Below are positions 11,480 through 23,917 of a stretch of DNA of 64,000 nt, one piece after another; position 1 is the first letter of the stretch; the number at the start of each line of letters is the position of its first letter. The stretch spans positions 394,704 through 458,703 of the forward strand of contig JANPWX010000153.1 in NCBI GenBank assembly GCA_024734555.1. The letters are read 5' to 3'. The translations under genes and the position numbers were made by a program. Origin of the DNA: Trochalopteron elliotii. Its lineage: Eukaryota > Chordata > Aves > Passeriformes > Leiothrichidae. The notes beneath the pieces were generated by a model. It was not told the origin of the DNA. It did not search any database and worked only from the letters and a program-made list of their open reading frames with translations.

Positions 11480-12000
11480 AAGTGATTTGGATCCATTCTT
11501 ACAAACCAGATTTTTTCAATTTATTACAGGAAAACATTCAATCATTATACGCTGGCACTCTGTCTGGGGCACATGGAATACCATTCTACCCACTCCGCCC
11601 ACATCCAGTTTTTAAAGGCTTAGAAAGCCCAGAATGTCTTCTTATTAAATGTTTTATATATTTATAATTAAAATACTGGGCTGGCATTAGAATCATTTTA
11701 ACAGATGTAACCTGACACAGGCTTTCTCTGCCCAGGGTCAGCCTGGGAAACAATGGCTTCTTTAACTCCTGCGTTCTGCTCAGGTTTCTGTTTGCACATG
11801 GGTCCAATTTGTCCCATTTATGATTAGGTTTAAGTAAGTTGATGTGCTATTTATTTAGGAGAATTGCCATTTCAGACTATTACCATATTCCCTACAATAT
11901 ACATTACAGTGTGGTCTATGCCTGCACTGTCCATTATTAGGTTATTATAGTCCCCAATATGGTCCCAATTCACCAAAACAACAACAACTGACTTGATTCA
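11480..12000. other. Candidate conserved noncoding block
   Basis: AT-rich, repeat-free sequence with no frame of note. The section 11820-11980 is particularly free of simple repeats. This is the texture of vertebrate conserved noncoding elements, but it is not shown to be conserved. Confidence 0.3.
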
Positions 12001-13774
12001 GGCATTAGGTGATTTACTGCAGCTCTTTGGGTTGGAATTAATGTACACACTGCTCGCAAAAGCCAACACCCCCCTGCTTGCCCCCAACCCTGAAGGCTTA
12101 CAAGGGCCATGTGCTGGCATGTGAAAGAGACTTAAATGTCTGTGTAATTGGTTTAAACACCGAGTATCAGCAGTGGGCAGGGAAAACCAACGGGGCTGCC
12201 TTGCTAAATGCCAGATCAAGGTGCTGCTCCAGGGTTGGAGGGTTGGGTTTACCTGTGGGAGCTGCTGGAAAGACCTCAGGAGCCAACCCATCCCACGGAG
12301 CCAAGAGCAGGAGTTTATCTCTGGTCCTAATAAAACACGCCTGGACACGGCAGGAGTGGGGGTAATTTATAATGACTGGCCTCAAACATATGGCCGGGTC
12401 TCTGCACTCCCCTGCCACAGCCCCTGCCCTGCCTCAGAGCAGGAGGTTTGTTCAATCCAAAGCCCTTTCCAGCAGCTCTTCAGCTCCCCCCAGCTGTGGA
12501 GATCCGGCCCATATTCCAAATTCCAAATGCCAAATTCCAAATCGCCTTCCCCGTGTCGTGGGCATCGTCCTGAGTCCCCGTTGGCCAACGCCACCAGCTT
12601 GGGTGGATATTCCTGCACCTCCAGCTCCAAAATCCATCCACTCCCATTCTCAGAGAGTGGCTGTTTTTTTTTTCCTGACAGGGGGTAAAACACGGGATCA
12701 ACAGCTGCAATTCACATAATAATAAATTAATAATGGCAGCCCCAGTGCATTCCAAAGGCTACAATAAAACAGAAAACAGCTCCATCACCTTCACCACCTC
12801 TCCCTGGCACACATCCTGCTCCTTCCACTGGCAGTGAGGCCACTGGTCCCTCTTCCTTCACCTGGGAAGAGGCCTGGAGGTTCCCAATCTCCTCTTGGAA
12901 GGCTTTATCCCAGAGCTCTGCTGGGCACAGCCCCGTGCAGGGAAGGGGAGGTGATGCTCTTGCAGCACCGCTGGGTTTGGTGGTCATTCCTTGAAGGGAT
13001 TCTATTCCCATGGGGTGCATTATCCAGGGGGTAATCCCTGGATTTTGGAAGTGGCAGGGTGACCACCAGTGTGGCTGGTGGTGTCACAACCATGAGGAGC
13101 AGGTGTCCCTGTGATGGGACAGCAGCAGGGGATGGTGCCGTGCCCTGGAAGGAGCAACACTTAAAGAAGCATGAACAGCCTGGAAAACAAGGATTTGTTG
13201 CTGATTTCCAGCTCTGGTACACACCCAGTTCAACAGGCAGCAGCAGGGCCAGGAAAGATGGTGAATTCCTGCAACAGGAGAAGAAAATTGGGAATGCAGC
13301 TTGACCTGGATGTGGAGGAGCTGAAGATGCTCATCAGGGTGATGCCCAAGGCATTCCCTTCCAGGCCAGGGCTGAGGCTGTGGAAGGAGCTGAAATCTGA
13401 GCTCAGGGGAGAGGCAGCAAGAAGCCCTGAGATGTGACACCTTCATGGGCAAGGAAATCCTGAAGGTTTGGGACTCTGTCCCTGCCCTCTCCACAGGCCC
13501 CCAGCACACACTCACAGCTCCTGTGCTGCAGAGCCACCACCGTGGAGCTCTCAAGGCACCCAGTTAGTAAATCACAGATACACAGGGCTCAATTTACACT
13601 CATGTGTCGCGTGATCTGTCCTGAGAGTAACCTCTTAATAAATTAAACGGAGCCCCAAAAGAGGTTAGAAAATGAAGTTAAATGCTTCACCATCTGGGAC
13701 TCAGCCAGGGCGAGATTCAATATTTGGACTGATGGAAAGGTAAAAAGCAATTGTTGTCATGTATTTACCACTTC
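12001..13774. other. GC-moderate noncoding DNA, unassigned
   Basis: Many overlapping open frames exist on both strands because the sequence is GC-richer here, but none shows a domain. A short tandem of TTCCAAA-type words occupies 12513-12542. The inverted words ACCACCAG/CTGGTGGT lie near 13060-13080. Confidence 0.5.
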
Positions 13775-13801
13775 TTTTTTTTTTTTTTTTTTTTTTTTTT
13801 T
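13775..13801. repeat. Poly-T run of 27
   Basis: An uninterrupted T run, followed 30-60 bp later by further T-rich DNA (13833-13870). Confidence 0.97.
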
Positions 13802-14400
13802 CCCACAGAGATAACAAGATGATAGAATAACTTCTTTTTTTGTTGTTGTTTTATTTCTTTTTTTTTTATTTTTGGGTGAAAGAGCTTTAAGCCAAGCCTT
13901 ACCCAGACATCTCCAGGAAAACAACGCCACTAAATGCCTTTAAAACTACAAGCCTGGAGTCTGTGAGTTTTTCTGCCTTTTGGAGGTGAGGCAGATTTCA
14001 CGATTTGGGATTCCTGTCTGTCTCCTCCAGCACTGCAGCATCCACTGAGCCGAGCTCCCACTCGCCTGCAGCCACATTGGTTTAGGACCCTTTCCAGGTC
14101 GTTTGGAAGTCAGACTTGGAGCCTGGTCCATTCACAGAGCCACATAATGTAGAGCTGTGAGAACCTGAGAAAACCTGCTTGGAAATGCTGACATTATTTC
14201 CCTTTGGTTTTAAAAGCCAAAAAAAAATATATTTAAAAATTAGTATTTTCCCTCCCCCCCTGCAAAAAAAAAATCCCTAAATTGACCAAGCCGGTGAGCT
14301 TGATTAAACCCACCAGCGAATTTTAAACAGAAGAGGGGAAAAATCTGAGTAGCAAGGAAAACCACGATTTTTTTTATTTTTTTTTTTTAAATTATGCTGT

Positions 14401-14760
14401 GGACTTTTCCCTGTAATGGCCCACCCTGCCCAGCCGCTGGCACGGGCTGCACCCGCAGATGGATCGGGAGCGGGCACAGCCCCGCAGGGCTGGCACAGGC
14501 ACCGGCATCGAGCTCGCCAGCTCGGCTGCGATCGGGGGGAATGGCACATTCCTTCTGCTGGGAAAAGCAGCGATCCCTCCAACAGCACCGACCCCCCTTC
14601 CCCTGCAGCATCCAGCTGCAGAGCTGGTCCCTGTCCCCCAGCTCTTTCCAAGGTGGCAGCAGGCGCTGCCCGCCGGGGGATGCTGCGGCTTTATCCTCCT
14701 TGTAAATCTGAGCTCTTTAATTTGGTCGGGGTGGTCGTCCCGGCTCGGGGATTGCCAGCA
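14401..14760. other. CpG-rich patch
   Basis: A hand count gives 22 CpG dinucleotides in these 360 bp, far above the neighbouring sequence, with GC-rich composition. The patch is not a CR1 or LTR. It could be a small CpG island (promoter of a noncoding or unannotated transcript), a distal regulatory element, or a locally biased segment. The overlapping frames on both strands (for example plus 14459-14989, minus 14392-14910) are open because of composition, and I see no protein family in them. Confidence 0.6.
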
Positions 14761-15321
14761 CCCCAAGGGGTTTGTAGGGAGGGATGCTGAGCACAGCCTG
14801 GCCACCTCTTCATGTCTCCAGGATACCATCCAGGCAAGGTTAGAGCGTGCTGAGCATCCTCCCCTCGGGTTCACCCCACAGCTCAGCCATGCAAACTGCA
14901 GATTTTTCAAGCAGTTTGGTCCTTTTAGTCCTTTAGGAAAGATGTTGCTGTTCCTCAGCAGTCTGATATTGTGGATAGCCTTGCCATGAACCCTTTGATT
15001 CCAGGCAGCCTACAAATAAGAGAGGCTTTGGGGTGAAAGTTTCTTGCCAAGCTGCATTCAAGGCTTTGGGATCCAAAGGCAGTACCATTTTAACATATAT
15101 GTAAATATAAATATATATATATATAATTACTTTTAAACAATAATTGGTTTTATAAAACATCACCCCATCTTTTGTTTGTGGGGTTTTTGTGTGTGTTTTT
15201 TGTTTTGTTTTGGAGGTTTTTTTGTTTGGTTTTTTTTTTTAAAGGATTTCTATAGAGATATTATGTATTAGGTCGAAGATTAGGAAAAGGCTCATCCCAC
15301 AGAGGAAGGTCGGGCACTGAA
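14761..15321. other. Noncoding DNA with TA and G/T-rich runs
   Basis: It contains a (TA)n tract at about 15104-15126 and a G/T-rich stretch at about 15176-15240. No gene was recognised. Confidence 0.6.
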
Positions 15322-15428
15322 GAGTCTCCCCAGGGTCATGACATAAACCCTGCCAGAGTTCAAGGAATGTTTGGCATTCTTGGAGAGGTTCTGTGGATCA
15401 GCTCAGGACATTCTGTGGTTCTGTGATA
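15322..15428 (+). mobile_element. CR1-type LINE 3' fragment, diverged
   Basis: The order 'ctccccaggg', 'ccctgccagagttcaaggaa', 'gtttgg' and 'ctcaggacattctgtggttc' follows a second CR1 subtype, the one with 'gccagagctcaaggag' and 'agctcaggatattctgtgat', better preserved at 27545-27873. It is eroded and short. Confidence 0.78.
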
Positions 15429-16370
15429 ACCTCGTGTGGGTGGGATTCACACCTGATCTGGAGTCTGCTCCTCCCCACCAATTCCAGCCTGTGCTCTGAG
15501 CCGTCTAGGAAGGTGTTTCCCCAAATCTGGAGCCACTGAAGGACTTCAGAAGCATCCTGAGCTGTGGGGATGTGCCACAGTGACATGTTAGCAGCTCCCC
15601 CATCTCTTCAGTTGGTTGTGGGCCTGTGATTTTAGATTTTGTTTACTGAATTCACGGTGTCATGGCCTGGAGGCTGCAGCAGAGAAATAAGAAATATGGT
15701 TAAAATTTAAAATTAGCTGCCAGTAAAAGGGTTTTCCTGAACATTCTGCTGGCATCCAAGTGAAGGTTATTTGGGTTTGTAGGGAGAACTTCTGCAGTTG
15801 TTGCACTTCAGTTTCTTAACCAGAGGGAGGGAGAAGCCCCTTTTGTTCCCCATCTCCCTTTAGTGGGGGAGCTGCAAATGAGGAGGAAATGAGAAATCAG
15901 TCTGTAATCCTGAAAATCCTTTTCACTTTGAACATCCAGACTGCCTCTCTTCTGGAGCTGCCACCCTCTCTGGCCATGGACTGTGCTGTTCTGCTGGTGT
16001 CACTTTGGAGGAAAGAAAAGAATGTGTTTTGGCTTTTTTTTTTGGCCTGAAATGTTCATAATAGTTCAGCTCGATGGACTAAATATCCAGGATAAATCTG
16101 CCTTTGGGGGATTTTATATCACCGTGCATAACCTATAGTTTTGCATATACCTGCTGGTATAATGTGTATGATTGAAATTTCATCTCACAAATCAGTTTTC
16201 AATGCTATCAATACTGGAGTTTTAGGTTTTTACTAATTTTTGTCTTTTTGCTAATTTTAAGACTCTTATTTATGCTTAGTCTGTGATCTTCTTGAGAGTG
16301 CAAACAAGCTCAGGGCTGGAAATGGTCACAACAAAACACAGTTTAAAAGTAATTTGTAGCATAGACCAAA
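15429..16370. other. Unassigned noncoding DNA
   Basis: AT-rich unique sequence without recognised repeats or exons. The part 16060-16270 is especially AT-rich. Confidence 0.5.
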
Positions 16371-16581
16371 GAGGTTCCCCAGAGAAGTCATGGGACATGT
16401 TTTGGAACACATTGCCCAGAGAATCTGAGGATATCCCATTCCTCGAAATATTAAAGATCAGGTTGGATGGGGCTTGGAGCAACCTGGGCTAGTGCAAGGT
16501 GCTCATGGGGTGGAATGAGATGAGATCCTTTCCTTAAAAATCCTTTCCAACCCAAACCAGTCTGTGATTCCGTAATTCTAT
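16371..16581 (+). mobile_element. CR1 LINE 3' fragment
   Basis: It shows 'ttggaacacattgcccagag', 'atcaggttggatggggcttg', 'gagcaacctgggctagtgca', 'aaatcctttccaacccaaac' and 'cagtctgtgattccgtaatt'. It is moderately diverged and 5'-truncated, but the 3' octamer-like end is retained. Confidence 0.9.
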
Positions 16582-17819
16582 AAAACCTCATCCTGCCACC
16601 TGGAGCCAGACCAGGAGGTGGAACAGCTCCAGGTTTGTGGAGGTGATCAGAAACACTCAGCTGCTCCCAGCAAAGTGCTGATCAGGATGGAGCTGGAAAC
16701 AACCTGTGATGGAGCATCCCAGCATCCCTGGAATACCAGAAAATTGGCTGAGGATCCAGCTCTGCCTGGAGCTGGATGATGGGCAATGCCAGCAGGAATG
16801 GCAGCCCAAGCATTCCCAGGAGGAGGCAACTGAGCCTCCTCTTCCAAGCTCTGCTCATTGCTAAACCACAGCACCACTCTCCTCTCGCATTTTTTTCATT
16901 TGCTTCATGTTTATTCTGGCCTTGAACAGCTTAAGCCTCACTCCAGGCACAAACCCAAGTGACTTCCCTCTTGTTCTGTTCTTACCTGGCCTGGGATACA
17001 GAGGCCAAGTCCTCAAGGAAAATACACCACACTTTATATTGGCTCACTCAATACTAAAAAAGAAACCCACAGAAGACCCCTTCCCACACAGCCAAATTTT
17101 ACAGCCCAGGAGCAAACGTTCCCCTCCCCATCTCCAGGGATGGGGAGGGATTTTATTTTTATTCTAGCAGACAATTCATTAACTGTCAGGATCAGGGGGG
17201 AATGGATGGATTCAGTTAAAGGAACCTGGGGGTATAAAACCACAGGTAAGTCCTGTTGGTGCTTCTCAAAATACCTGGACCTGCAGAAAGCCACTGAACA
17301 ATCCCAAGGAATCATTTCCTAATGCGACCACTCACTGATCTTTTGGACACATTCAGAAAATAATTCACTTAACAGTGCTGGTTCAGGGACTTCCTTCAAA
17401 CCAAGGTCAGCCTTTCCTTTGATTTCAGTTTGTTCTGGATCAGGACCTCCCTCCAGCACAGCCCTTGGATGTGTGTGAGCCCACGTTCTCCTCACACAAC
17501 CCCAGCACACCCAGCGGGGAGCTCGCTTGGCTCCTGCTTCTGGTGAAACACAAATTTCCTCTTGGCTCTGCTCTGCACGTTTGGATTTCGTGCAGCAGCC
17601 CAGCTCTTCCCTCCCAGACCTGAGAGGAATCTGCAAGAAGAAAAGGGGATGTCAGGAAGAGAAACTCTCCAAGTGCTGAGGGTTGGCTTTTCCACGGCAG
17701 GCGTGGGGCTGGGAGCTGCCCGCTGCTCCTGCGAGCTTCCCCGAGCAAATGTCAGCTCCCTGCTCCATCAGGCCTTTACCTTTACAGCTTCAAGGAAATG
17801 ACAGCTCCGAGCTGTTGCT
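16582..17819. other. Unassigned noncoding DNA
   Basis: Mixed composition. Several overlapping minus-strand frames (17034-17748) have no recognisable domain. No repeat family was identified. Confidence 0.5.
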
Positions 17820-18110
17820 TTGCAGGAGGGAATAGTGCAGGTCACATCCTCGGCTAATGCGAAATGGCATAATGAAATGCTGATTGATACCCGCCAGTAG
17901 CCCGGCTCGCTTGTTAGCTACGCAAATGCAGGTAGAAATCCTTGTTAATCTCAGATTTCAAAGCCTTGGTGGCCCTTGATTCGTGGAGGGAAGGTGCATC
18001 CACAGCGTGCAGCTACAGGTGGCCTCTGTCCTTCAGCAGCGAAGCTTTGAGGGGATTTAAATACCGGCGGCAAGTGCCAAGGCAATCCTGACAAATTGAA
18101 GTGGAACCAG
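17820..18110. other. Candidate conserved noncoding block
   Basis: Repeat-free sequence with an intact-looking word structure (ATGCGAAATGGCATAATG, GCTAATG, TTTAAATACC). It is not explained by CR1 or LTR sequence. Conservation is untested. Confidence 0.3.
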
Positions 18111-18719
18111 GGAGGTTGTGCTGGGAAAACCAAAGGAAGGATACCCCAGCAATGCCTGGCTGTGTGGCTGTGCAGGCCTCAAGCTGGAGCTTACATATTG
18201 CCAGATTTTCTGAAGTTGGCTGAGTTCCTTTACAAAGGAGCATTTTCAGGTGTCCCGTGGGATGCAGCCTCCCCATCTCCAGGCAGGATGTGAGCACAGC
18301 TCCCTCCCTGGTGCCAGGGAAAACGCTGCTGCTTGGAGCACTGACCGCCTTTGAAGCCCAGTCAAATTCCCGTTTAAACAGGAATCTGGGAGCTCCTTTG
18401 AAGGAAAAACACAAGCTTAGGAAGGAGAACCAGCGTTGCTCCATTACCAACCATTTTGCCTCGGTGTTCCCTTTTCCATGGGAAATACCAACATTTTGTG
18501 GTCAAGCTCATTATTTGCTTTGTACAAGAGCGAGGGGTGTTTTAAGCCAGGGAATGAGCTCTGCTCCTCGTTCAAGTCATCAAAGGGCCGAGTATTCCTA
18601 CTGATATTTAATACATTTCATCTCCATCTTTTAATGCATACATTGAAGTACACTGTGTCTTTAAAAAAAACCCCTCAGCTTTGCCTGTTAATTTAGCTCC
18701 CCCCACACAGTCTCATTTA
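18111..18719. other. Unassigned noncoding DNA
   Basis: Chance frames lie on both strands (minus 18013-18450 is the longest). No repeat or exon was recognised. Confidence 0.5.
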
Positions 18720-19420
18720 CTGTTATCTATTTTTATTCTCACTGGGGATTAGGTAAGCAACTCGCAGTATTTCCAGCTGTCCTTTCAGCATCACTATTTG
18801 AAAACTGTGTAGACCACAAAGAACATAATTACGAAAACAAATTGCTGGTACAACCACTCTGCTAATAAGTAGGGACCTGTTGTAAGTCTGAAACTTAGAA
18901 AGACCATTTCAGACTTCTGTTTTCATTAAACCGTGGCTGCTGAGAGCAGATATTACTGCATTTCTTTTCTTTTTAAAGGCTCTAGGTTACCTGTAGTAAT
19001 TTGTATATTACATTTTTTTTTTCTCCTCTGGAAGTCCAAATCAGTTCTCTCAATGGAAAACATTACATAGGAGGGGTCATTCCACAAGTGGTTTGCATTA
19101 GTGCAAGAATTGCACTCGTGTACTAAGATGTTTAAGCACCTACAAAGTTGTCGCCAACCATCTGCACTGCTGGTAGCACTAAATCAGCCAGGCCTGTATG
19201 CAAAGCCAGAGTAATTTATCTGTCAGGCAGTATTTCATTTAAAACATATTCCTGTAAAATATGAAATACTTAGAGGCACCCACTTTCCTCTTTGAACCTG
19301 ACGTTTTTCCATTACTGCACGGGCAAAATTGTCTTTTTAATGGAGCAAGGAAAGCTTTGTGCACCAGGGCTCTGGCATTAAGAGAGGGGTTTCAGTTTGC
19401 ATTATGTTAATGGGCAATTA
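18720..19420. other. Candidate conserved noncoding block
   Basis: About 700 bp of unique, AT-leaning sequence with no mobile element and few simple repeats (a short T run near 19013-19022). I consider it one of the better candidates for a conserved regulatory element, on texture alone. Confidence 0.35.
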
Positions 19421-20879
19421 TCAGCACAGGGAAAATGAGGGATGTTGTAGGAGTGTGTGTTTGGGGCTGCTGCCTCTGCTGTGCTCGGGGCTGGGATGAT
19501 GCTGGACCAGGTGGGATTTTCTCCTGTGGCTCCCAGTGATCCAAACCCAAACACAGAGAAGCCAAGGTGCTGTTTCACAGCCCTGCAGAGAAAGCCAGGT
19601 GAGCTTCAGGAAGCTTGAGTTTAATCTTTGACTCAGATTTATGTGAGGAGCCCTTCTAAGTCTGGAAATACCCAGCACTGCTTTGTCATTCCCCAGGATG
19701 TGTGGGACTTACACTCTGTGCAGGATCCAGCACCAACCTGTTTATTTTTACAGTTCATGCTCCAAATTGTTTATGCAGAAAACCTGAGTGGGGGGTGGAT
19801 GGAGAAATAATCCCATTTTGTCCTATTCTTCCCTTTCTGCAAGATACAGTGTTAATAAAACATTTTCAATAAACAAACTGACCGGCCCTAAGTTGCTGCT
19901 TTTAATATAAGACACAAAGTCTCAGTATGATTTTTCCAGATTCTGCACCTGATTAATGCCATACCATTTTGGCTGAATTTATGTTCAGGGAAAGTGCAGG
20001 GTGTATTTCCTTTGCAAACAGAAACAATATGTGCAGGCTCCTTCCCTTACCTGCACCAGATGCCCGGGAGAGGAGGAGGAGCAGGAAAACCTCAGCTGGG
20101 GTGGAGGCAGAGTGGCCGAAGTCTAGGGACAGGGGATTTACTTGGGTTTACTTAGGTTTATTTATTTGGGTTTATTTATTTAGATTTATTTATTCATGTT
20201 TTGACATCCCAGAACCAAAAGTTGTGGTCTTCACACTGCTGAGAGTGAAGCACTCAGACTGAAGCTGTGGCACCAAGATAAGCTGATTCCAGAAATGTGA
20301 AAAGATGAGCAAATTTTTCAAGTATCTGGAGTAATGGAATATCTGTTCATAGCAAAGACAACTGAAGTCATCAAACCCTACCATAATTCTATATATATCT
20401 AATAATTTCTGATTGTTTCAGAAGGCAGAGTTAGTTCAAGATTGGATATTTAAAGACAAGTGTTGTTACAACCAGGATATTGATAATTTCACAATAATAA
20501 TCTTAGCAGGGATAAAACAACGTTCACCTCTGCTCCGTGTCTGATAACGTAATTATACATAAATTATCATATTCAATGCACTGAAAGTGAAAACTGAGGT
20601 CTTGTCACAGTGACAGAAAAATCTCTTTTTGGATTTGAAGCCAGGGCAAGACCTGAAATTTCAAAAATTACCCAAATGTTTTTTAAACACAAAAAACCCC
20701 ACAAATTCAATCTTTGTGTTTAAGAGGCTCATATGCATGAAAAGCAAAGCTGGCTGGAATGAAGGTTTCCCAATTTTAATAGATTAAAAAACTCAGCTCC
20801 CATTCTCAGCTTTGATGCCCATTTTCACTTGTGACTGATAACGATTACTTTGGTCATTTATGTCTGGCCAGAATCAGAA
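19421..20879. other. Noncoding DNA with a TTTATTTA-type simple repeat
   Basis: The stretch 20136-20196 is an irregular TTTA/GGGTTTA simple repeat. The rest is unique sequence with no gene recognised. Confidence 0.55.
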
Positions 20880-20935
20880 AGAGTTAAAGTTGGAAGGAAC
20901 CTCTGGAGATCTTCCAGCCCAATCCCCTGAAGAAA
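20880..20935 (-). mobile_element. Old CR1 3'-end scrap
   Basis: 'agttggaaggaacctctgga' followed by 'gatcttccagcccaatcccc' is the reverse complement of an older CR1 terminus. It abuts a second, younger CR1 on the same strand. Confidence 0.7.
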
Positions 20936-20981
20936 TGGAGGAAACCTGCAGCTGATCATGACATGGACCTGATCATATCCC

Positions 20982-21118
20982 AGAGAAATGGAATGGATTG
21001 ACTGGGAAAGGACATCAAACCCACCCAGTGCCACCCCTGCCATGGGCAGGGACACCGTCCACTGTCCCAGGCTGCTCCAAGCCCCCCTGTCCAACCTGGC
21101 CTTGGGCACTGCCAGCCA
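20982..21118 (-). mobile_element. CR1 LINE 3' fragment
   Basis: The reverse-complement CR1 tail is clear: 'ggaatggattgactgggaaa', 'ccacccctgccatgggcagg', 'gacaccgtccactgtcccag', 'gctgctccaagc' and 'ccaacctggccttgggcact'. It is 5'-truncated just after this block. Confidence 0.93.
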
Positions 21119-22012
21119 GAGAACACAGATATGAGCATCTCACACCCAGCCCTGCCTCTGGAAAAGGATATTTCCAATCTTTCTTTCCTGGGAAACATGG
21201 AAACAGCAGCACATTTATCAAAGCAGACCCTGGTGCGAAAAACATTTGGGTTCCTAAATTAGTTGCTCTGATGTTCCATCTCAAAGCCTTTCTGGCCTGT
21301 TTCTCTTTTCCACAAAAAAAGGAGATTTCTAGGAAAAGTCTGTGGGCTGCAAGGGAGGCTAGACCCAAGTGCTCCCTTCCACTGCTGGCCTAACTTTTAA
21401 ATCAGTTTTTAATTGCATGAAAAGCCACCCTCATCCCTTTTGATTACATCCTTCTATCGCCCTCAGAACGGCAGCATCTGAACATCTTGTTAATAAAAGC
21501 TATTTTGGAAAATAAAACTCCTTTGGAATATATGAGGATTAACACTATATATAGACCACGATGGCTTAAAAGAGATTGTTATGGTCTATTGTGCAAATAC
21601 ATATTTACTAGAGCTTTTGAAATACAGATCATGCAAATATGTATTCAGGGACTTTTAAAAATGCAGATTATTGACCTGACAGATCATAAAGGCTCCTTTG
21701 AAACCATTCTGGGTTACAGTATCATGTAAATACTTATTTAGGCAATTTTTTAAAATCTTTGCAAGTACAGTCAGTGAAAATCCACATGGAAATAAATGGG
21801 TTTTTTTCACCTGACAGCCACGGTGATTTTGAAAGTGAAATACCTGCCTTCCCTACATTTAGAAAATCCAAATCTTGTCCTGTCTGAGGGTGGCCAAGAT
21901 ATATCCCATGGGGTATAATATCACCTGTCAGGGAGGTGCTGACTACCCCAAGGCTGCAGAATAATTCAGGTTTTTTATCACCTGATGAGCTGGGTGTGCA
22001 GCTCCTTACCCT
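21119..22012. other. Unassigned noncoding DNA
   Basis: Unique, AT-rich sequence; the 21420-21780 part is the most regular. No exon or repeat was recognised. Confidence 0.5.
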
Positions 22013-22165
22013 GGAATCACAGAATCCCAGGATGGTTTGGGTGGGAAGGGACCTTAAACCTCATCCAGTTCCTCCCCCTGTGATGGGCAGGGACACCTCC
22101 CACCACCCCAGGCTGCTCCAAGCCCTGTCCACTCTGGCCTTGGACACTTCTCTGGGAAACTTCCA
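22013..22165 (-). mobile_element. CR1 LINE 3' fragment
   Basis: Reverse-complement tail: 'tggaatcacagaatcccagg', 'atggtttgggtgggaaggga', 'ccttaaacctcatccagttc', 'gatgggcagggacacctccc' and 'ggctgctccaagccctgtcc'. The retained 'atcacagaatc' end marks the true CR1 3' terminus. Confidence 0.94.
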
Positions 22166-23502
22166 ATAGGGGATGGTGATAAAATATCTCATAACAAAGA
22201 GAGAAAAATGACTATTCCTCTTTTACAGGCCACATACCACCAGCCAGGTAAGTGCAACTTCCAGCAGCACAGCCTGGATTTCAGCTGGCCATTTTGGGAA
22301 TAAAAACTGTATTTATTGGCAATTTCCTGAACCAATTGATACTCTCAGTTTTCCACAGATCCCTTATTATTCAATATTACATCAATAATATCGTGGCACT
22401 GGTTAACTGGAATTCCTGTGCAGGACTAAGGAAGCAAAAGCAGCTTTCTGGATGCCTGACCCTGTAGCACAGTGGTTGTTATGTTTTGTTATGTGTTACA
22501 ACAACGCCGTCTTCCAAGAATTTGTGAATGTGTGTGAAACTGATTGTGCCAGGTGATTGGAATATTCCTGGAGCACAGACACTGCCTTGATGAATAGTGG
22601 TGTAAATGCTCCAGCAATTTTGCACATAAATGTGTCAGCTCTGGTCTACATAATGGAGAGAGGTCCTTTCATGGACTGGATAAAAGCGGGTTTATGAATC
22701 ATGGAAAAACATGGGGGAAAAGCATGTTATGTGAATTTTCTTTGGAAAGTCCGGGGGAAAAAAAAAAAAAAAAAAACCACAAAAAAAACCCAAAACAAAA
22801 CCACCTGGAATCCAGCCAGAGCATTTTAGTGCTCTTTTGTCATTCTGCTGGTTGAAGAGAGCTGTTCATGGTGATTAACAAGGGTGTGCGCCTTTGGGTT
22901 TTTTTAGGATACAACTACAAACAAAAGGTAGTAAATTTAATTTTCATTAGGGTAGAATTACTGTTCCCTTACTCGGGGCAGGAATACACATTAACAAAAA
23001 CTCCTTGTTACTTTCTCTCTGCAGATCTGGCTTCTATTTGCCTCGGCTGGAGGAAGGTTTGACTGAACATTCACGATTCAACCAGGCACCATAAAATCTC
23101 CTGCAAGAAAAATTTACTGTAGGTATAAAGTAAATCACGGAAGGGCTGTGCACGCTCATTTACAAAACACAGCCTCATTCCATTGTACCAGCAACAGCTC
23201 AGGGGTGCACCTCGTGCACGCCCCTTTTTTAATGCTGTTTGCTGGAATTTGGAGGATTTAAGACAGAGAAAGTGTCTCGTGGTGTTATAAGCATAGCCAT
23301 GCAGGAAAAGCAAAATTTGCACAACTGGTTTTCAGTATTAAAATGGTTTGGGGAGTTTTGAACTTAGTTTCTGTGAGTTTTTTCCTCAGGTGATTCACAG
23401 GTATGGGAAAGATAAATATTCCTCGTGGCAGAGCTTCGGTGGACTGAAGCCACAGGTTCAGTGCTGGCAAGAAACCTGAATTCTGCTTCAGAAACAGCAG
23501 GA
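22166..23502. other. Unassigned noncoding DNA with an A-rich run
   Basis: An A19 run and A-rich continuation occupy 22758-22802. No gene or known repeat was found elsewhere in the interval. Confidence 0.55.
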
Positions 23503-23917
23503 TGGAATCCCAGAATTGTTTAGGCTGGAAAAGACCTCTCAGATCATCAAGTCCAACTGCTCCCCAGCAGTTCCACCACTGCCCCATGTCCCCAAGTGCC
23601 ACATCCACATGGATTTTAAATCCCTCCAGGGATGGGGAATCCAGCACTGCCCTGGGCAGCTGTGCCAGGCCTGGACAGTCCTTTCCATGAAGGAATTTTC
23701 CCCAATATCCACCCTGAGCCTCCCCTGGCCCAGCCTGAGGCCGTTCCCTCTCCTCCTGTCCCTGTTCCCTGGGAGCAGAGCCCGACCCCCCCGGCTGGCC
23801 CCTCCTGTCAGGGACTTGTGCAGAGCCACAAGGTCCCCCCTGAGCCTCCTTTGCTCCAGGCTCAGCCCCTTTCCCAGCCCACCCAGGCTCTCCTCATCAC
23901 ACTTGTGCTCTAGACCA
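23503..23917 (-). mobile_element. CR1 LINE 3' fragment, about 415 bp
   Basis: One of the longest CR1 copies in the window. In reverse complement it runs from the 3' end ('ggaatcccagaattgtttag', 'gacctctcagatcatcaagt', 'ccacatccacatggatttta', 'atccctccagggatgggga') into the 3'-proximal region ('gaattttccccaatatccac', 'ctgagcctcccctggcccag', 'gagccacaaggtcccccctg'). The same subtype in plus orientation is at 29980-30348. The stop-poor frames here reflect the high GC of the repeat. Confidence 0.95.

Noticed and set aside
14459..14989. 176-codon plus-strand frame in the CpG-rich patch
   Set aside because: GC-rich sequence lacks stop codons, and the opposite strand is equally open. No domain seen, so reported as a CpG patch rather than a gene.
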